Below the pieces are notes generated by a model, which was not told the DNA's origin, searched no databases, and was given only the letters and a program-made list of their open reading frames with translations. From Kalmanozyma brasiliensis GHG001 (lineage: Eukaryota > Basidiomycota > Ustilaginomycetes > Ustilaginales), in contig NW_015961988.1 of NCBI RefSeq assembly GCF_000497045.1, positions 744,001 through 808,000 of the forward strand: DNA of 64,000 nt, read 5' to 3'. Positions 56,303 to 64,000 of the stretch are shown one piece after another. Each line of letters starts with the position of its first letter. The stretch's first letter is position 1. The translations under genes were made by a program, and so were the position numbers.

Positions 56303-57186
56303 GATGCGTGCTGCCTCTGGATCCACGATCGACAAGCTTGGTGATGGTGACAGAGAGAGGACTCGATTGAAAAGGCCGCGATTGTCTCTCAAAGCGGTGG
56401 CTTGATTCGAGTGGGTGAAAGCGGCTTGTGGGTGGTGACTTGAATGCAGATGCGGCGTCGTTCATGTGTGGGAGACTTACCATTTTGAATAGCTTTGCTG
56501 CGCGTCAAGCTCAAGCTTGCTACGGTTGATGCAGACGGGGCGTGCGTTGCCAAGTGGCAGCCAAGATGTGGGAAAGCAAGCGGCGTGAGCTTGTGAAATG
56601 AAGTCGAGTACCGGTTGGAGGTGCCGACGATGTGTCGTTATGCTGGCTCGGTGAGCTCGTGATGAGGTGGCCTGCGAGCTAGCGAGGCTGCTGATGAGGC
56701 GAAGTGGGTGGTGCTTGCGGAAGAGCTGAGCAGCAGATGGAAGTGAAAGAGCAAGGTGCGGTGTTGGATTGGAATGTTTGAATCTTCTTGGGCTTTCCTT
56801 TCTCAAAGTCACACGCCAGCTCCTGACTGAGATGAGAAAGGCCCGAGCGTGTCTCTCTCCGCTAAGCGCGGTTGGCTGAATCTGAACTGATTCGTTGGCA
56901 CTAAATCGCCGATTCAAATTTTATCACAAACAAATCACGTGCAGCCGCGCCTTTTTTACACTCTAACACTTTGAATGCGCCGCAAAACAAAACACGCTCA
57001 GTCAACGCGTCTCTCTCTCGTTGAGCTGCAGCCCAAAAAGACCAACACTCACAGACTCAAACTGAGCCTCCTCTTTCAAAAATTGCACGGCACAGCAGCC
57101 ACAGGAAACCAACACCGAGAACCATCCATCTCGATCTCGACCACCATCATCATTGTATCGGCTTCACAGGTGATCGCTCACACACC
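56303..57186. promoter_or_regulatory. Divergent promoter, SEC62 / condensin subunit 1
   Basis: 884 bases between divergent starts. ACGCGT, the core of the MCB-type cell-cycle element, lies at 57005-57010, 177 bases before the condensin ATG. On the minus strand, ATGGTAAGT at about 56475-56483 looks like a 5' exon end of SEC62. No other gene seen. Confidence 0.45.
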
Positions 57187-60100
57187 ATGACTTCCGCCGA
57201 AGATGGTGCAGGCGAGGCGTCCAGCGGTCGATACAACCTCGCCGACGAACTCCTCCTACTTCAGGATGAGCCATACATCATCCCGCAAGAGGTCGCAGTC
57301 GAGGACATGAATGCCTCCGAGCAGATCTCCACCCTCGACTCGGCCATCGACGCCATCACATCCAGCCCAGACAATGTCGCCACTCCAGAGATCTACGACC
57401 TCATCCGCTCCTACCTCAAACACTTTGCCAACCTCTCCCCAAATGCTTGCAACAAGCTTCTCGACGTCATCGCTTCCGGCATGTCCAGCGCTCTCGACGA
57501 AGCGCAACGCGAGCTCGACGGTGACGATCCTAACGCATACTCTTCTCACGCAGAGACGCTCGAGCGATACGCCTTCCTCCTTCAGTGGCTCGTCTCGGTA
57601 GCAGAAAAGTACAGCGGTGCTCGCTCAGACAGCGGTGGATCAGCGGCTGCTATCGTCGCTGCCAGAGGAGGTCGTCGTGGAGCTGGTGCCAAGTCAGCCG
57701 CGGCTGCGGCGGCGGCTGCCAAGTCCAGCTCTGCAAAGGCAGACGCTTGGCCTTGGTCCAACTCGATCCCAGCTGTGCTCTCCCTCATGTCCAAGGCAGC
57801 ACGCGTGCGCAGCGAGCGTATGTGGACTGTCTCCGCTGCTCGCGACTCTTTCGTCTCTGGCTGTCTCCTGCGACCGGCCCTCCTCCTCCAAGAGAATGAG
57901 CTGTATCTCAAAGCACAGCCCATCAAGCTCGGCATCTTCAAGGTCATCTGCCAGGCCGTCAAGGCACACGGCCAGGCCTTCAGCGCACAAACCAGCATCA
58001 TGCAGAGTCTGCAATACTACGAGCACCTTGCAGAGCCCATGGCAGAACTGCTCGCCGTCATGCGTCTCGAATTCGATTACGAGCGTCTCGGTGAAGACGT
58101 CCTCCGCGAGGTGGCTGCCAAGAACTTTGGCGCCATGGACACAAAGAGTCCACGTTCTTTCGGTCGCTTCCTGGTCCGCATGGCCGAGCTTAGCCCACGC
58201 AGCGTTCTCAAGCAGATCAGTCTGCTGCAAAAGCATCTTGACTCGGAATCGTACCCCATGAGGAACGCGCTCATCGAGACGCTCGGTCTGCTCATCAAGG
58301 AGCTCGCTCTCACTGACGATGCGCTCAACCCAGACGGAGGCGAGGCAGGTGCTGGCGGCGACGCAGCCGCTGATGAGAACCGAGGCAGTGCCGAGGCGCG
58401 CAAGAAGCAGATCGAGACCTTCTTCGATCTCCTCATCGAACGCTTCCTCGACCTCAACTCGTACGTCCGATCCAAGCTCATCACCGTCTGCGGCCGTCTC
58501 CTGGATCTGCCCACCAAGTTCCCCAAGCAGCGCACCGAGATCACCGAGATGGTCATCCGACATCTCGAGGACAAGAGCAGCGGTGTCCGCAAGAACGCTA
58601 TTGCGCTCCTCACCAAGCTCATCCTCACTCATCCATTTGGTATGCTCCACGGCGGCGAGCTTTGCCTCCAAGAATGGCAAGCCCGTTTTGACATCGTCTC
58701 CAAAGAGCTCGAAGAGACCGAAGGATCTCTCAACCTGCCAGGCGAGGACTCTGTCCATCAGGAGAGTGAGTCGGAAGCTGACGAGGACGACGACGACGAC
58801 GACGACGACGACATGGACGAGGATGAAGATGAGGAGAAAGATGAAGAGGACGCCGACGACACGCTGATGCAAGACGATGATGACGAAGATGCGCCGCCAG
58901 CTCGTGGTCGCAAGTCTGCCAAGAAGCCCAAGGTCCAAAAGCAAAAGAGCAAGTCCAAAAAGTCTCGCCGATCGGGCGTCGACCTTCAAGCTCTTGCTGC
59001 GGCTCAGGCCGAAATGGAGCCTGTCGACGCCGAAAAGGTCATGCGTCTGCGTCTCACGAAGCGCTACTACACCGATGCCATTGCCTTCATCACCCAGATC
59101 GAGACTGCTATGCCCAACCTCACACTTTTGCTCGCCTCCACCAACAAGGCCGAAGTGCTCGAGAGCATGGAGTTCTTCCGCGTCGCCTACGAGTACAGGC
59201 TGTCTGGCGCTGCTGCCGGTGTCCGCAAGATGGTCCACCTCATCTGGACCAAGGACAACACGCTCGTCATGGAGGACGGCAGTCAGCTGAAAGGTGTCCG
59301 CTCGCGTCTCATCGAAGTCTACCGAGCCCTCTACTTTGATGCACGCGCCGACCTCAATGCCAAGGACAACATCGCTCGTATCGCCAAGAACATGATCGAG
59401 CGTACCTTTGGCGCCACACTGGCCGAACTCACCTCGCTCGAGGAGATGCTCAAGACCATGCAGATCGAAAACCTCGTCCATCCGGAAGTCATCAACAAGC
59501 TCTGGGCTGTCTACTCGGCTCCTCGCGCCATCTCTGCCGCACAACGCCGAGGCGCCATCATCGTCCTTGCGATGCTCGCCACCGCCAAGCGCGAGATCGT
59601 CTCGGAGCACATCGAAACGCTGTTGCGAGTCGGTCTCGGCCCCATCGGCGCACGCGACGTGGTGCTCGCCAAGTACACCTGCGTTGCGCTCCAACGCGTC
59701 AGCGGTAGTGTCAAGAAGGTTAAGGGCGCTCTCAGCGACGAGAGTGTTCGCTACCCCATGACCAACCCGCTCTTTGGTCGTCTTCGCGCTGCCATCCAGA
59801 TGTCGGGCGACGTGCTCAAGGGCGACAGCCGCGAAGAGTGGTTCAGCTTGGCCGAGAATGCCATCAACACCATCTACCTGCTCGGCGAACAGCCCGACGC
59901 GCTTTGCACCGATATCATCCGCAGCCTGACTGCGCGCGTGTTCGGCGGCAAGGCACAGCAACTACAGAAGGGCAGTGACGACGATGACGCGGCTAGCGAT
60001 GTCTCGATGCCAGACGCGAGGGATGCTGCTTCGAGCTCGGATGCACCGGTCATGGGCGACGCATTCCAGCTGGCTCAGCTTCTGTTCATCGTGGGCCACG

Positions 60101-61395
60101 TGGCACTCAAACACATCGTCTACCTCGAGCTGGTCGAGCGAGAATACAAGCGTAGAAAGGCCGAGGCGGACAAGGAGAAGGCGGTGGCCAAGGCGGTTTC
60201 GGAAGGCAAAGCCAGTCGTGCTGCTGCTGCCGCTGCTGCTGCTGCCGTCGAGGAGCTCGACCAAGTCGCCGGTAATGCCGAGGACGAGATCGGTGAGGTG
60301 ATCGCCAGTGTTCGAGAGAAGGAGCTGCTGTTCGGCAACAGCAGTGTGCTGGCCATGTTTGGTCCCATCATCACGCACATCTGCAGCAGCCCCAAGTCGT
60401 ATCCCAACGAGCTGGTGCGTCGCGCTGCCGTGCTGACGCTGTGCAAGTTCATGTGCGTCTCGTCGACGTTCTGCGAAGCCAACCTGGCCCTGCTGCTGCA
60501 CATTCTTACGACATCGAAGGACGCCGTGATCCGCAGCAACGTGGTCATCGCATTGGGCGATATCGCTGTGTGCTTCGGCTCGCTGGTCGACGAGAACTCG
60601 GACCGTCTCTACGCCGGTCTGGGTGACCCAGATCTGTCAGTCAAGAAGCACACGCTCATGGTGCTCACCCACCTCATCCTCAACGGCATGATCAAAGTCA
60701 AAGGTCAACTGGGTGAGATGGCCAAATGTCTCGAAGACGAAGAACCTCGCGTGTCAGACCTGGCCAAGCTCTTCTTCTCCGAGCTCGCCACCAAGGAGAA
60801 CGCAGTGTACAACAATCTGCCGGACATCATCTCGCACCTGTCCATCGGCAAGCACGCCGTCGACGAAGAGACGTTTGCGCGAACGATGAAGTTCATCTTC
60901 ACCTTCATCGACAAGGAAAAACAGGCGGAGAATGTTGTGGAGAAGCTGTGTCAGCGATTCCGACTGACCAATTCCGAGCGTCAATGGCGCGACATTGCGT
61001 TTTGTCTCAGCTTGTTGCCGTACAAGAGCGAACGGAGTGTCAAGAAGCTCATCGAAGGACTTCCGTTTTACCAGGACAAGCTGTATCATGGCGAGGTGTA
61101 CAAGCGGTTCCAGGAGATTCTGGCCAAGGCGCGGGCGAACAAGACGGGTGCTGCTGGTGGGGCAAGGAATGGCGCGGGTGGGACCAGTGAGGGTGCGGGA
61201 GATCTGAGGGAGTTCGAAGAGATCCTGGCTCAGGCGGCGGCGAAGGGCGAGCAGGATGAGGCGTTCGAGGGCGCTGCTCAGGCCAAGGTGGCCAAGATGA
61301 CGAGAGGCAAGGGCAAGAGCGGCAAGACCAGCAGTGCAGGGGTCAAGAGGAGCACGCGGGGCAGCAGGAGGGTTAGCGTTGAGAGTGCCGCGTGA
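57187..61395 (+). CDS. Condensin complex subunit 1 (CND1/YCS4/CAP-D2)
   Basis: 1402 aa, single exon. HEAT-repeat non-SMC subunit that, with Smc2/Smc4, kleisin and CAP-G, compacts mitotic chromosomes and rDNA. The N-terminal domain has LIRSYLKHFANLSPNACNKL and RYAFLLQWLVSVAEKYS. HEAT repeats follow (RSFGRFLVRMAELSPRSVLK, LIERFLDLNSYVRSKLITVC, HLEDKSSGVRKNAIALLTKL). A very acidic linker lies at about 525-575 and next to it a basic KKPKVQKQKSKSKKSRRS patch. The conserved Cnd1 C-terminal domain spans about 1060-1245 (RRAAVLTLCKFMCVSSTFCE, DAVIRSNVVIALGDIAVCFG, LSVKKHTLMVLTHLILNGMI, DEEPRVSDLAKLFFSELA). The tail is basic with a KRSTRGSRR end. The start is the first ATG. An MCB-like ACGCGT lies in the promoter. 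Confidence 0.95.
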   Translation: MTSAEDGAGEASSGRYNLADELLLLQDEPYIIPQEVAVEDMNASEQISTLDSAIDAITSSPDNVATPEIYDLIRSYLKHFANLSPNACNKLLDVIASGMSSALDEAQRELDGDDPNAYSSHAETLERYAFLLQWLVSVAEKYSGARSDSGGSAAAIVAARGGRRGAGAKSAAAAAAAAKSSSAKADAWPWSNSIPAVLSLMSKAARVRSERMWTVSAARDSFVSGCLLRPALLLQENELYLKAQPIKLGIFKVICQAVKAHGQAFSAQTSIMQSLQYYEHLAEPMAELLAVMRLEFDYERLGEDVLREVAAKNFGAMDTKSPRSFGRFLVRMAELSPRSVLKQISLLQKHLDSESYPMRNALIETLGLLIKELALTDDALNPDGGEAGAGGDAAADENRGSAEARKKQIETFFDLLIERFLDLNSYVRSKLITVCGRLLDLPTKFPKQRTEITEMVIRHLEDKSSGVRKNAIALLTKLILTHPFGMLHGGELCLQEWQARFDIVSKELEETEGSLNLPGEDSVHQESESEADEDDDDDDDDDMDEDEDEEKDEEDADDTLMQDDDDEDAPPARGRKSAKKPKVQKQKSKSKKSRRSGVDLQALAAAQAEMEPVDAEKVMRLRLTKRYYTDAIAFITQIETAMPNLTLLLASTNKAEVLESMEFFRVAYEYRLSGAAAGVRKMVHLIWTKDNTLVMEDGSQLKGVRSRLIEVYRALYFDARADLNAKDNIARIAKNMIERTFGATLAELTSLEEMLKTMQIENLVHPEVINKLWAVYSAPRAISAAQRRGAIIVLAMLATAKREIVSEHIETLLRVGLGPIGARDVVLAKYTCVALQRVSGSVKKVKGALSDESVRYPMTNPLFGRLRAAIQMSGDVLKGDSREEWFSLAENAINTIYLLGEQPDALCTDIIRSLTARVFGGKAQQLQKGSDDDDAASDVSMPDARDAASSSDAPVMGDAFQLAQLLFIVGHVALKHIVYLELVEREYKRRKAEADKEKAVAKAVSEGKASRAAAAAAAAAVEELDQVAGNAEDEIGEVIASVREKELLFGNSSVLAMFGPIITHICSSPKSYPNELVRRAAVLTLCKFMCVSSTFCEANLALLLHILTTSKDAVIRSNVVIALGDIAVCFGSLVDENSDRLYAGLGDPDLSVKKHTLMVLTHLILNGMIKVKGQLGEMAKCLEDEEPRVSDLAKLFFSELATKENAVYNNLPDIISHLSIGKHAVDEETFARTMKFIFTFIDKEKQAENVVEKLCQRFRLTNSERQWRDIAFCLSLLPYKSERSVKKLIEGLPFYQDKLYHGEVYKRFQEILAKARANKTGAAGGARNGAGGTSEGAGDLREFEEILAQAAAKGEQDEAFEGAAQAKVAKMTRGKGKSGKTSSAGVKRSTRGSRRVSVESAA
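58786..58812 (+). repeat. (GAC)9 repeat encoding nine Asp
   Basis: Nine tandem GAC codons in the acidic linker of the condensin subunit gene, followed by further mixed Asp/Glu codons. Likely length-variable. Confidence 0.95.
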
Positions 61396-61783
61396 GGCTG
61401 CTCTGAGTCTCGGTATCGTGGAAAGACTTGTAATACTATGTTCCGTGCTACGTCCGTGCTACGTCGTGAAGTGATGACGAGTGAGAGAGATGCGTGGTGA
61501 GGGGTCGTGAGGGGATGAGAGGGTGAAGGAGCGATGTTGAGCGCGGGTCGAGGAGGAAGCGCGGAAGTCGGCTCGAGATTTGTTTTTTTGGCGAGGAGCG
61601 TCTTCAGGGTCCAGTTTGAGGTTCAGCTTCGACCCTTGCAACCATCATCCTTCGACTCTTGCCTCGCCATCACACATTGTCTTGGCTCAACGCACGACGC
61701 TCCCGCTGTATCAGCAGGATCATGTACCTCGGACAGCAGATCATGCGATAACCCCCGCCATCACCCACATCAGCTCGACCAAT
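61396..61783. other. Intergenic region upstream of the RRN11-like gene
   Basis: 388 bases between the condensin stop and the chosen ATG at 61784, both genes on the plus strand. The frame of the next gene is open back to about 61580 but without an ATG. Direct repeats GTGCTACGTC at 61446-61455 and nearby are short. No gene seen. Confidence 0.45.
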
Positions 61784-63511
61784 ATGGAGAGCAACTTCAC
61801 CTTCACCCCGCCTCCCTTCCTCGGCTCTGGCTTTCGGCAAAACCACCAGATCCGGTCGCTCAAGTCTAACTCCTACCCGTTCCTGGCCTCCACTCGCTCG
61901 CTCGCGCCTTCATCTTCGCACAGTGCACCGTCGACAGGACTGCTCACATCGCGCGGGACAACATCGGGTTTTGCGCGCACCAACCTCAACTCCACTCGCC
62001 GGAAGCATTTGCGGCGGTGTTACGATCTCATGCACCTTTGCTTGCAGCGCAGGCAGACGGCGTTAGCGGGGAGGTTCTTGCGAATCATACTGGCCGCGCA
62101 CGAATGGACGGCGGATGAAGGCTGGCGGCTCGCCCTCTTGCTGCTCAGCCTCCACTCGGAGGCTGATGCGAATGACAACGGCGTTGGAACGGCGACAGCA
62201 AGTCGCAGCAGGATCGCCTACCTGCAATCGCTCGATCTCCACTCCTCCGCCCCCTTCAAAGCCACACACCTCACCAGCACGCTCGTCGAAGAGTACATCC
62301 ACGCCACCCGCCTCAACGACGCCATCGAGCTGCTGGAACAACGTGTGAACATGCATCCGTACAAGTCGCAACCCCAACTGCATACGTTGTTGGGCATGCT
62401 TTATCTGTTTGTCGGGCTGACTACGCTGTTGAACTCTACAGATGGAGAAGAGGAGGGGGTCAGTGTGAGGAAGTTGGATCGGACGACGAAGAATAAGGCG
62501 CGGAGGTGCTTTGAGACTGCGATCCAGGCTACACAGGGGTGGACACGGGGGGAGAAGGGGAGGAGGCAGAGGGTGTGGGGGATGCATTGGAACGATTGTG
62601 TGAAGGATGGTGAGAGGGTTGAGGGGAAGAGGAGGGAGGTTTGGGGGAGGGATGTGATGGATGATGGCGAGGATGGGTGGCCGACGGAGGAGCATCGAGA
62701 TCTGCAGAAGATGAGGCGGCGGTTGGAGGGCAACGACGATGAACCGGCACAGGATGAGGCGGTGGAAGCGGAGAATCCGAGGGAGGGGGCAGCTAGCGAT
62801 GCTGCGAGCTCCGCTTCTGGATCAGTGTATTCTGCATCCTCCAGCGACGACGACGATGACGAAGAGGAAGAGAGGGGTCGATCGCGCACACCATCACGCG
62901 CTCGCTCCCACCCGGGTGAAGACGATGCCGCTCCTCACCCCGACGTCGGCCCCGCTCTTCCCACCAAAGGCCCCAAGTCGTGGCTCCAAGCCTGGCCGCG
63001 CGTCTCATCGTTCTACACACCCGAACCTCCATTCGCGTACCACCTTGCCGAACAGTTCCTGAGCCTCCTCGGCCCATCGCCGTCGTCGCAAGTCCCAGCG
63101 CACGCGTCGTCATCGCAGCGTGGCACGTGGCGCGAGGAGGAAGGCGAGGATACCGAGGCAGAGGAGGTGGGAGGCATCCAGCTCACGCGCGAGGAGGCGG
63201 AGGAGCGGTTGCGGAGGATCCTGTTTGAAGATCGGGATGCGAGGGGAGGGGAGGCGAGTGGGCGAGGAGCGGGAGAATCTAGTAGGGGGAAGACGAAGAG
63301 TGAGAAGCGGGAGAGGAAGGACAAGATGGAGAGGAGGGAGGGGAGGGTGAAAGAGGAGAAGTCAAGGGGTCGGCATCGAGATGGCGGAGAGGGTAGGGAT
63401 GGTCGGGAGGACAGGAAGAAGAGACGACACGACAGGGAGAGGGAGAGCATCGTTCCCGGTGGCGGTGAGCGTGAACGTAAGAAACGGCGTCACGACCGTC
63501 CACCTTTCTGA
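61784..63511 (+). CDS. RRN11-like RNA polymerase I initiation factor (core factor subunit)
   Basis: 575 aa from the first ATG (MESNFTFTPPPFLGSGFRQN). Residues about 60-200 resemble the TPR-like region of the Rrn11 family: NSTRRKHLRRCYDLMHLCLQ, RRQTALAGRFLRIILAAHEW, GWRLALLLLSLHSEA, LVEEYIHATRLNDAIELLEQ, HTLLGMLYLFVG. A later short block, FYTPEPPFAYHLAEQFLSLL, also fits. Between them is an acidic, Ser-rich linker. From about 470 the tail is dominated by Arg, Lys, Glu and Gly, and ends ERERKKRRHDRPPF, a nuclear/nucleolar-localisation-like end. In yeast Rrn11 joins Rrn6 and Rrn7 in core factor to recruit Pol I to rDNA. The assignment is by pattern, weaker than for the other core genes; a generic TPR nuclear protein is the alternative. 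Confidence 0.65.
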   Translation: MESNFTFTPPPFLGSGFRQNHQIRSLKSNSYPFLASTRSLAPSSSHSAPSTGLLTSRGTTSGFARTNLNSTRRKHLRRCYDLMHLCLQRRQTALAGRFLRIILAAHEWTADEGWRLALLLLSLHSEADANDNGVGTATASRSRIAYLQSLDLHSSAPFKATHLTSTLVEEYIHATRLNDAIELLEQRVNMHPYKSQPQLHTLLGMLYLFVGLTTLLNSTDGEEEGVSVRKLDRTTKNKARRCFETAIQATQGWTRGEKGRRQRVWGMHWNDCVKDGERVEGKRREVWGRDVMDDGEDGWPTEEHRDLQKMRRRLEGNDDEPAQDEAVEAENPREGAASDAASSASGSVYSASSSDDDDDEEEERGRSRTPSRARSHPGEDDAAPHPDVGPALPTKGPKSWLQAWPRVSSFYTPEPPFAYHLAEQFLSLLGPSPSSQVPAHASSSQRGTWREEEGEDTEAEEVGGIQLTREEAEERLRRILFEDRDARGGEASGRGAGESSRGKTKSEKRERKDKMERREGRVKEEKSRGRHRDGGEGRDGREDRKKRRHDRERESIVPGGGERERKKRRHDRPPF

Positions 63512-63599
63512 TCTTCACATCTCTCTTCAATCGCACACACGCCTTTGCATCACACCCAATCCGCGTTGACTGCTGCTCCGAACGATGCATTGCAGATTT

Positions 63600-64000
63600 C
63601 TACGCGGTCTGCTTGGCCAACAACGCCCTGAACTGACTCGAGCGTTCCTTGTCCCTCGCCTCCTCGTCGAACCCCTCTTGGCCGTCCTCCGCCACCTGCG
63701 CAGCTTGGGCCGTCTTCCAATCAGCCAAGTGGGGCAGCTCGAACACGTCTGCCAGCGTCGTCCGCACAAACTGGACGGGGAATCTCGACGTCGTACTCAA
63801 CGGAACGAGCCACTGTCTCTTCTCGCCTCCCTCCTCCAACGGATGCAGAGCAAGATGGAAGTATCCATCCTGCTCCTCACCTTCTTTGAGAGTGGACTGG
63901 TTGAAGTATCCCTCGACATCCTCGTCTTTCCGCAACACCGTGAGTGCAGGAAGCGCCTCCAGCGCGTCATCTAACCTCTTGACCACCTCTCGCTGTCCAA
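63600..64000 (-). CDS. Unidentified protein, C-terminal part, runs off the right edge
   Basis: The minus-strand frame is open from the TAG at 63600-63602 to the window end, about 132 codons, with no certain start inside the window (the earliest candidate is a GTG). I do not recognise it. It reads VVKRLDDALEALPALTVLRK, DEDVEGYFNQSTLKEGEEQD, GYFHLALHPLEEG, RQWLVPLSTTSRFPVQFVRT, TLADVFELPHLADWKTAQ and ends in a charged helical tail (EEARDKERSSQFRALLAKQ). Composition and codon use are like the other genes. A TTGGACAG string near 63993-64000 could be a splice acceptor, so the visible part may be a last exon. It converges on the RRN11-like gene with 88 bases between the stops. Confidence 0.6.
   Translation of the reverse strand, partial: GQREVVKRLDDALEALPALTVLRKDEDVEGYFNQSTLKEGEEQDGYFHLALHPLEEGGEKRQWLVPLSTTSRFPVQFVRTTLADVFELPHLADWKTAQAAQVAEDGQEGFDEEARDKERSSQFRALLAKQTA

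Noticed and set aside
57694..59961. 755-codon open frame on the minus strand inside the condensin gene
   Set aside because: It is the mirror image of a GC-rich, codon-biased gene. Its sequence is rich in Leu, Glu, Asp, His and Val without family motifs, and the plus strand is clearly condensin.

Overview
The window looks like a nuclear chromosome segment of a basidiomycete fungus, most likely a smut-type yeast or plant parasite (Ustilaginomycotina). Genes are dense and mostly intron-poor, including a 10 kb VPS13 gene in one exon. Coding DNA is GC-rich with G/C-ending codons, so antisense strands carry long spurious reading frames. The few introns have canonical GT...AG ends, and leaders are pyrimidine-rich. 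Family assignments come from reading motifs in the translations; no database search was run, and the taxonomic call is an inference.

Layout. 0-7 kb: 3' part of NOP58 (snoRNP core), POL12 (DNA polymerase alpha B subunit), divergent TFIIIC subunit 5 (tau95-like), and a spliced RanBP1. 8-12.5 kb: a 208-aa protein I do not recognise, a spliced p24/EMP24 cargo receptor, and a BTG/Tob-domain protein. 14.3-24.3 kb: VPS13 (lipid-transfer bridge). 25.2-32.2 kb: a small unknown gene overlapping tail-to-tail with a family-16-type methyltransferase, then SEC8 (exocyst). 32.4-33.2 kb: a seven-exon gene for a 56-aa protein, visible only by joining splice signals. 34-36.6 kb: mitochondrial ribosomal protein uS5m and a GFA/CENP-V-fold zinc protein. 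38-45.7 kb: a 1361-aa two-RRM, Gln-rich RNA-binding protein, an unknown Pro/Ser-rich protein, and a large protein with an N-terminal LYR motif. 45.7-50.1 kb: a 4.4 kb stretch without a convincing gene. 50.1-54.9 kb: a C2H2 zinc-finger regulator whose frame changes near its 3' end, and a secreted GH43 exo-beta-1,3-galactanase-like enzyme. 55-64 kb: SEC62, condensin subunit 1, an RRN11-like Pol I factor, and the 3' part of an unidentified gene at the edge.

The genes do not form a pathway cluster. They are core-cell genes (rRNA/snoRNA biogenesis, replication, chromosome condensation, Pol I and Pol III initiation, ER translocation, COPII cargo, exocytosis, lipid transfer, mitochondrial translation) in a typical fungal mix of convergent and divergent pairs. 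I found no mobile element, CRISPR array, tRNA or rRNA gene, or obvious secondary-metabolite cluster. The items most worth follow-up are the seven-exon microgene with a 4-nt exon, the frame switch in the zinc-finger gene, the fungal BTG/Tob protein, the intergenic decamer CCAAAAATCG, and the large gene-free block at 45.7-50.1 kb.
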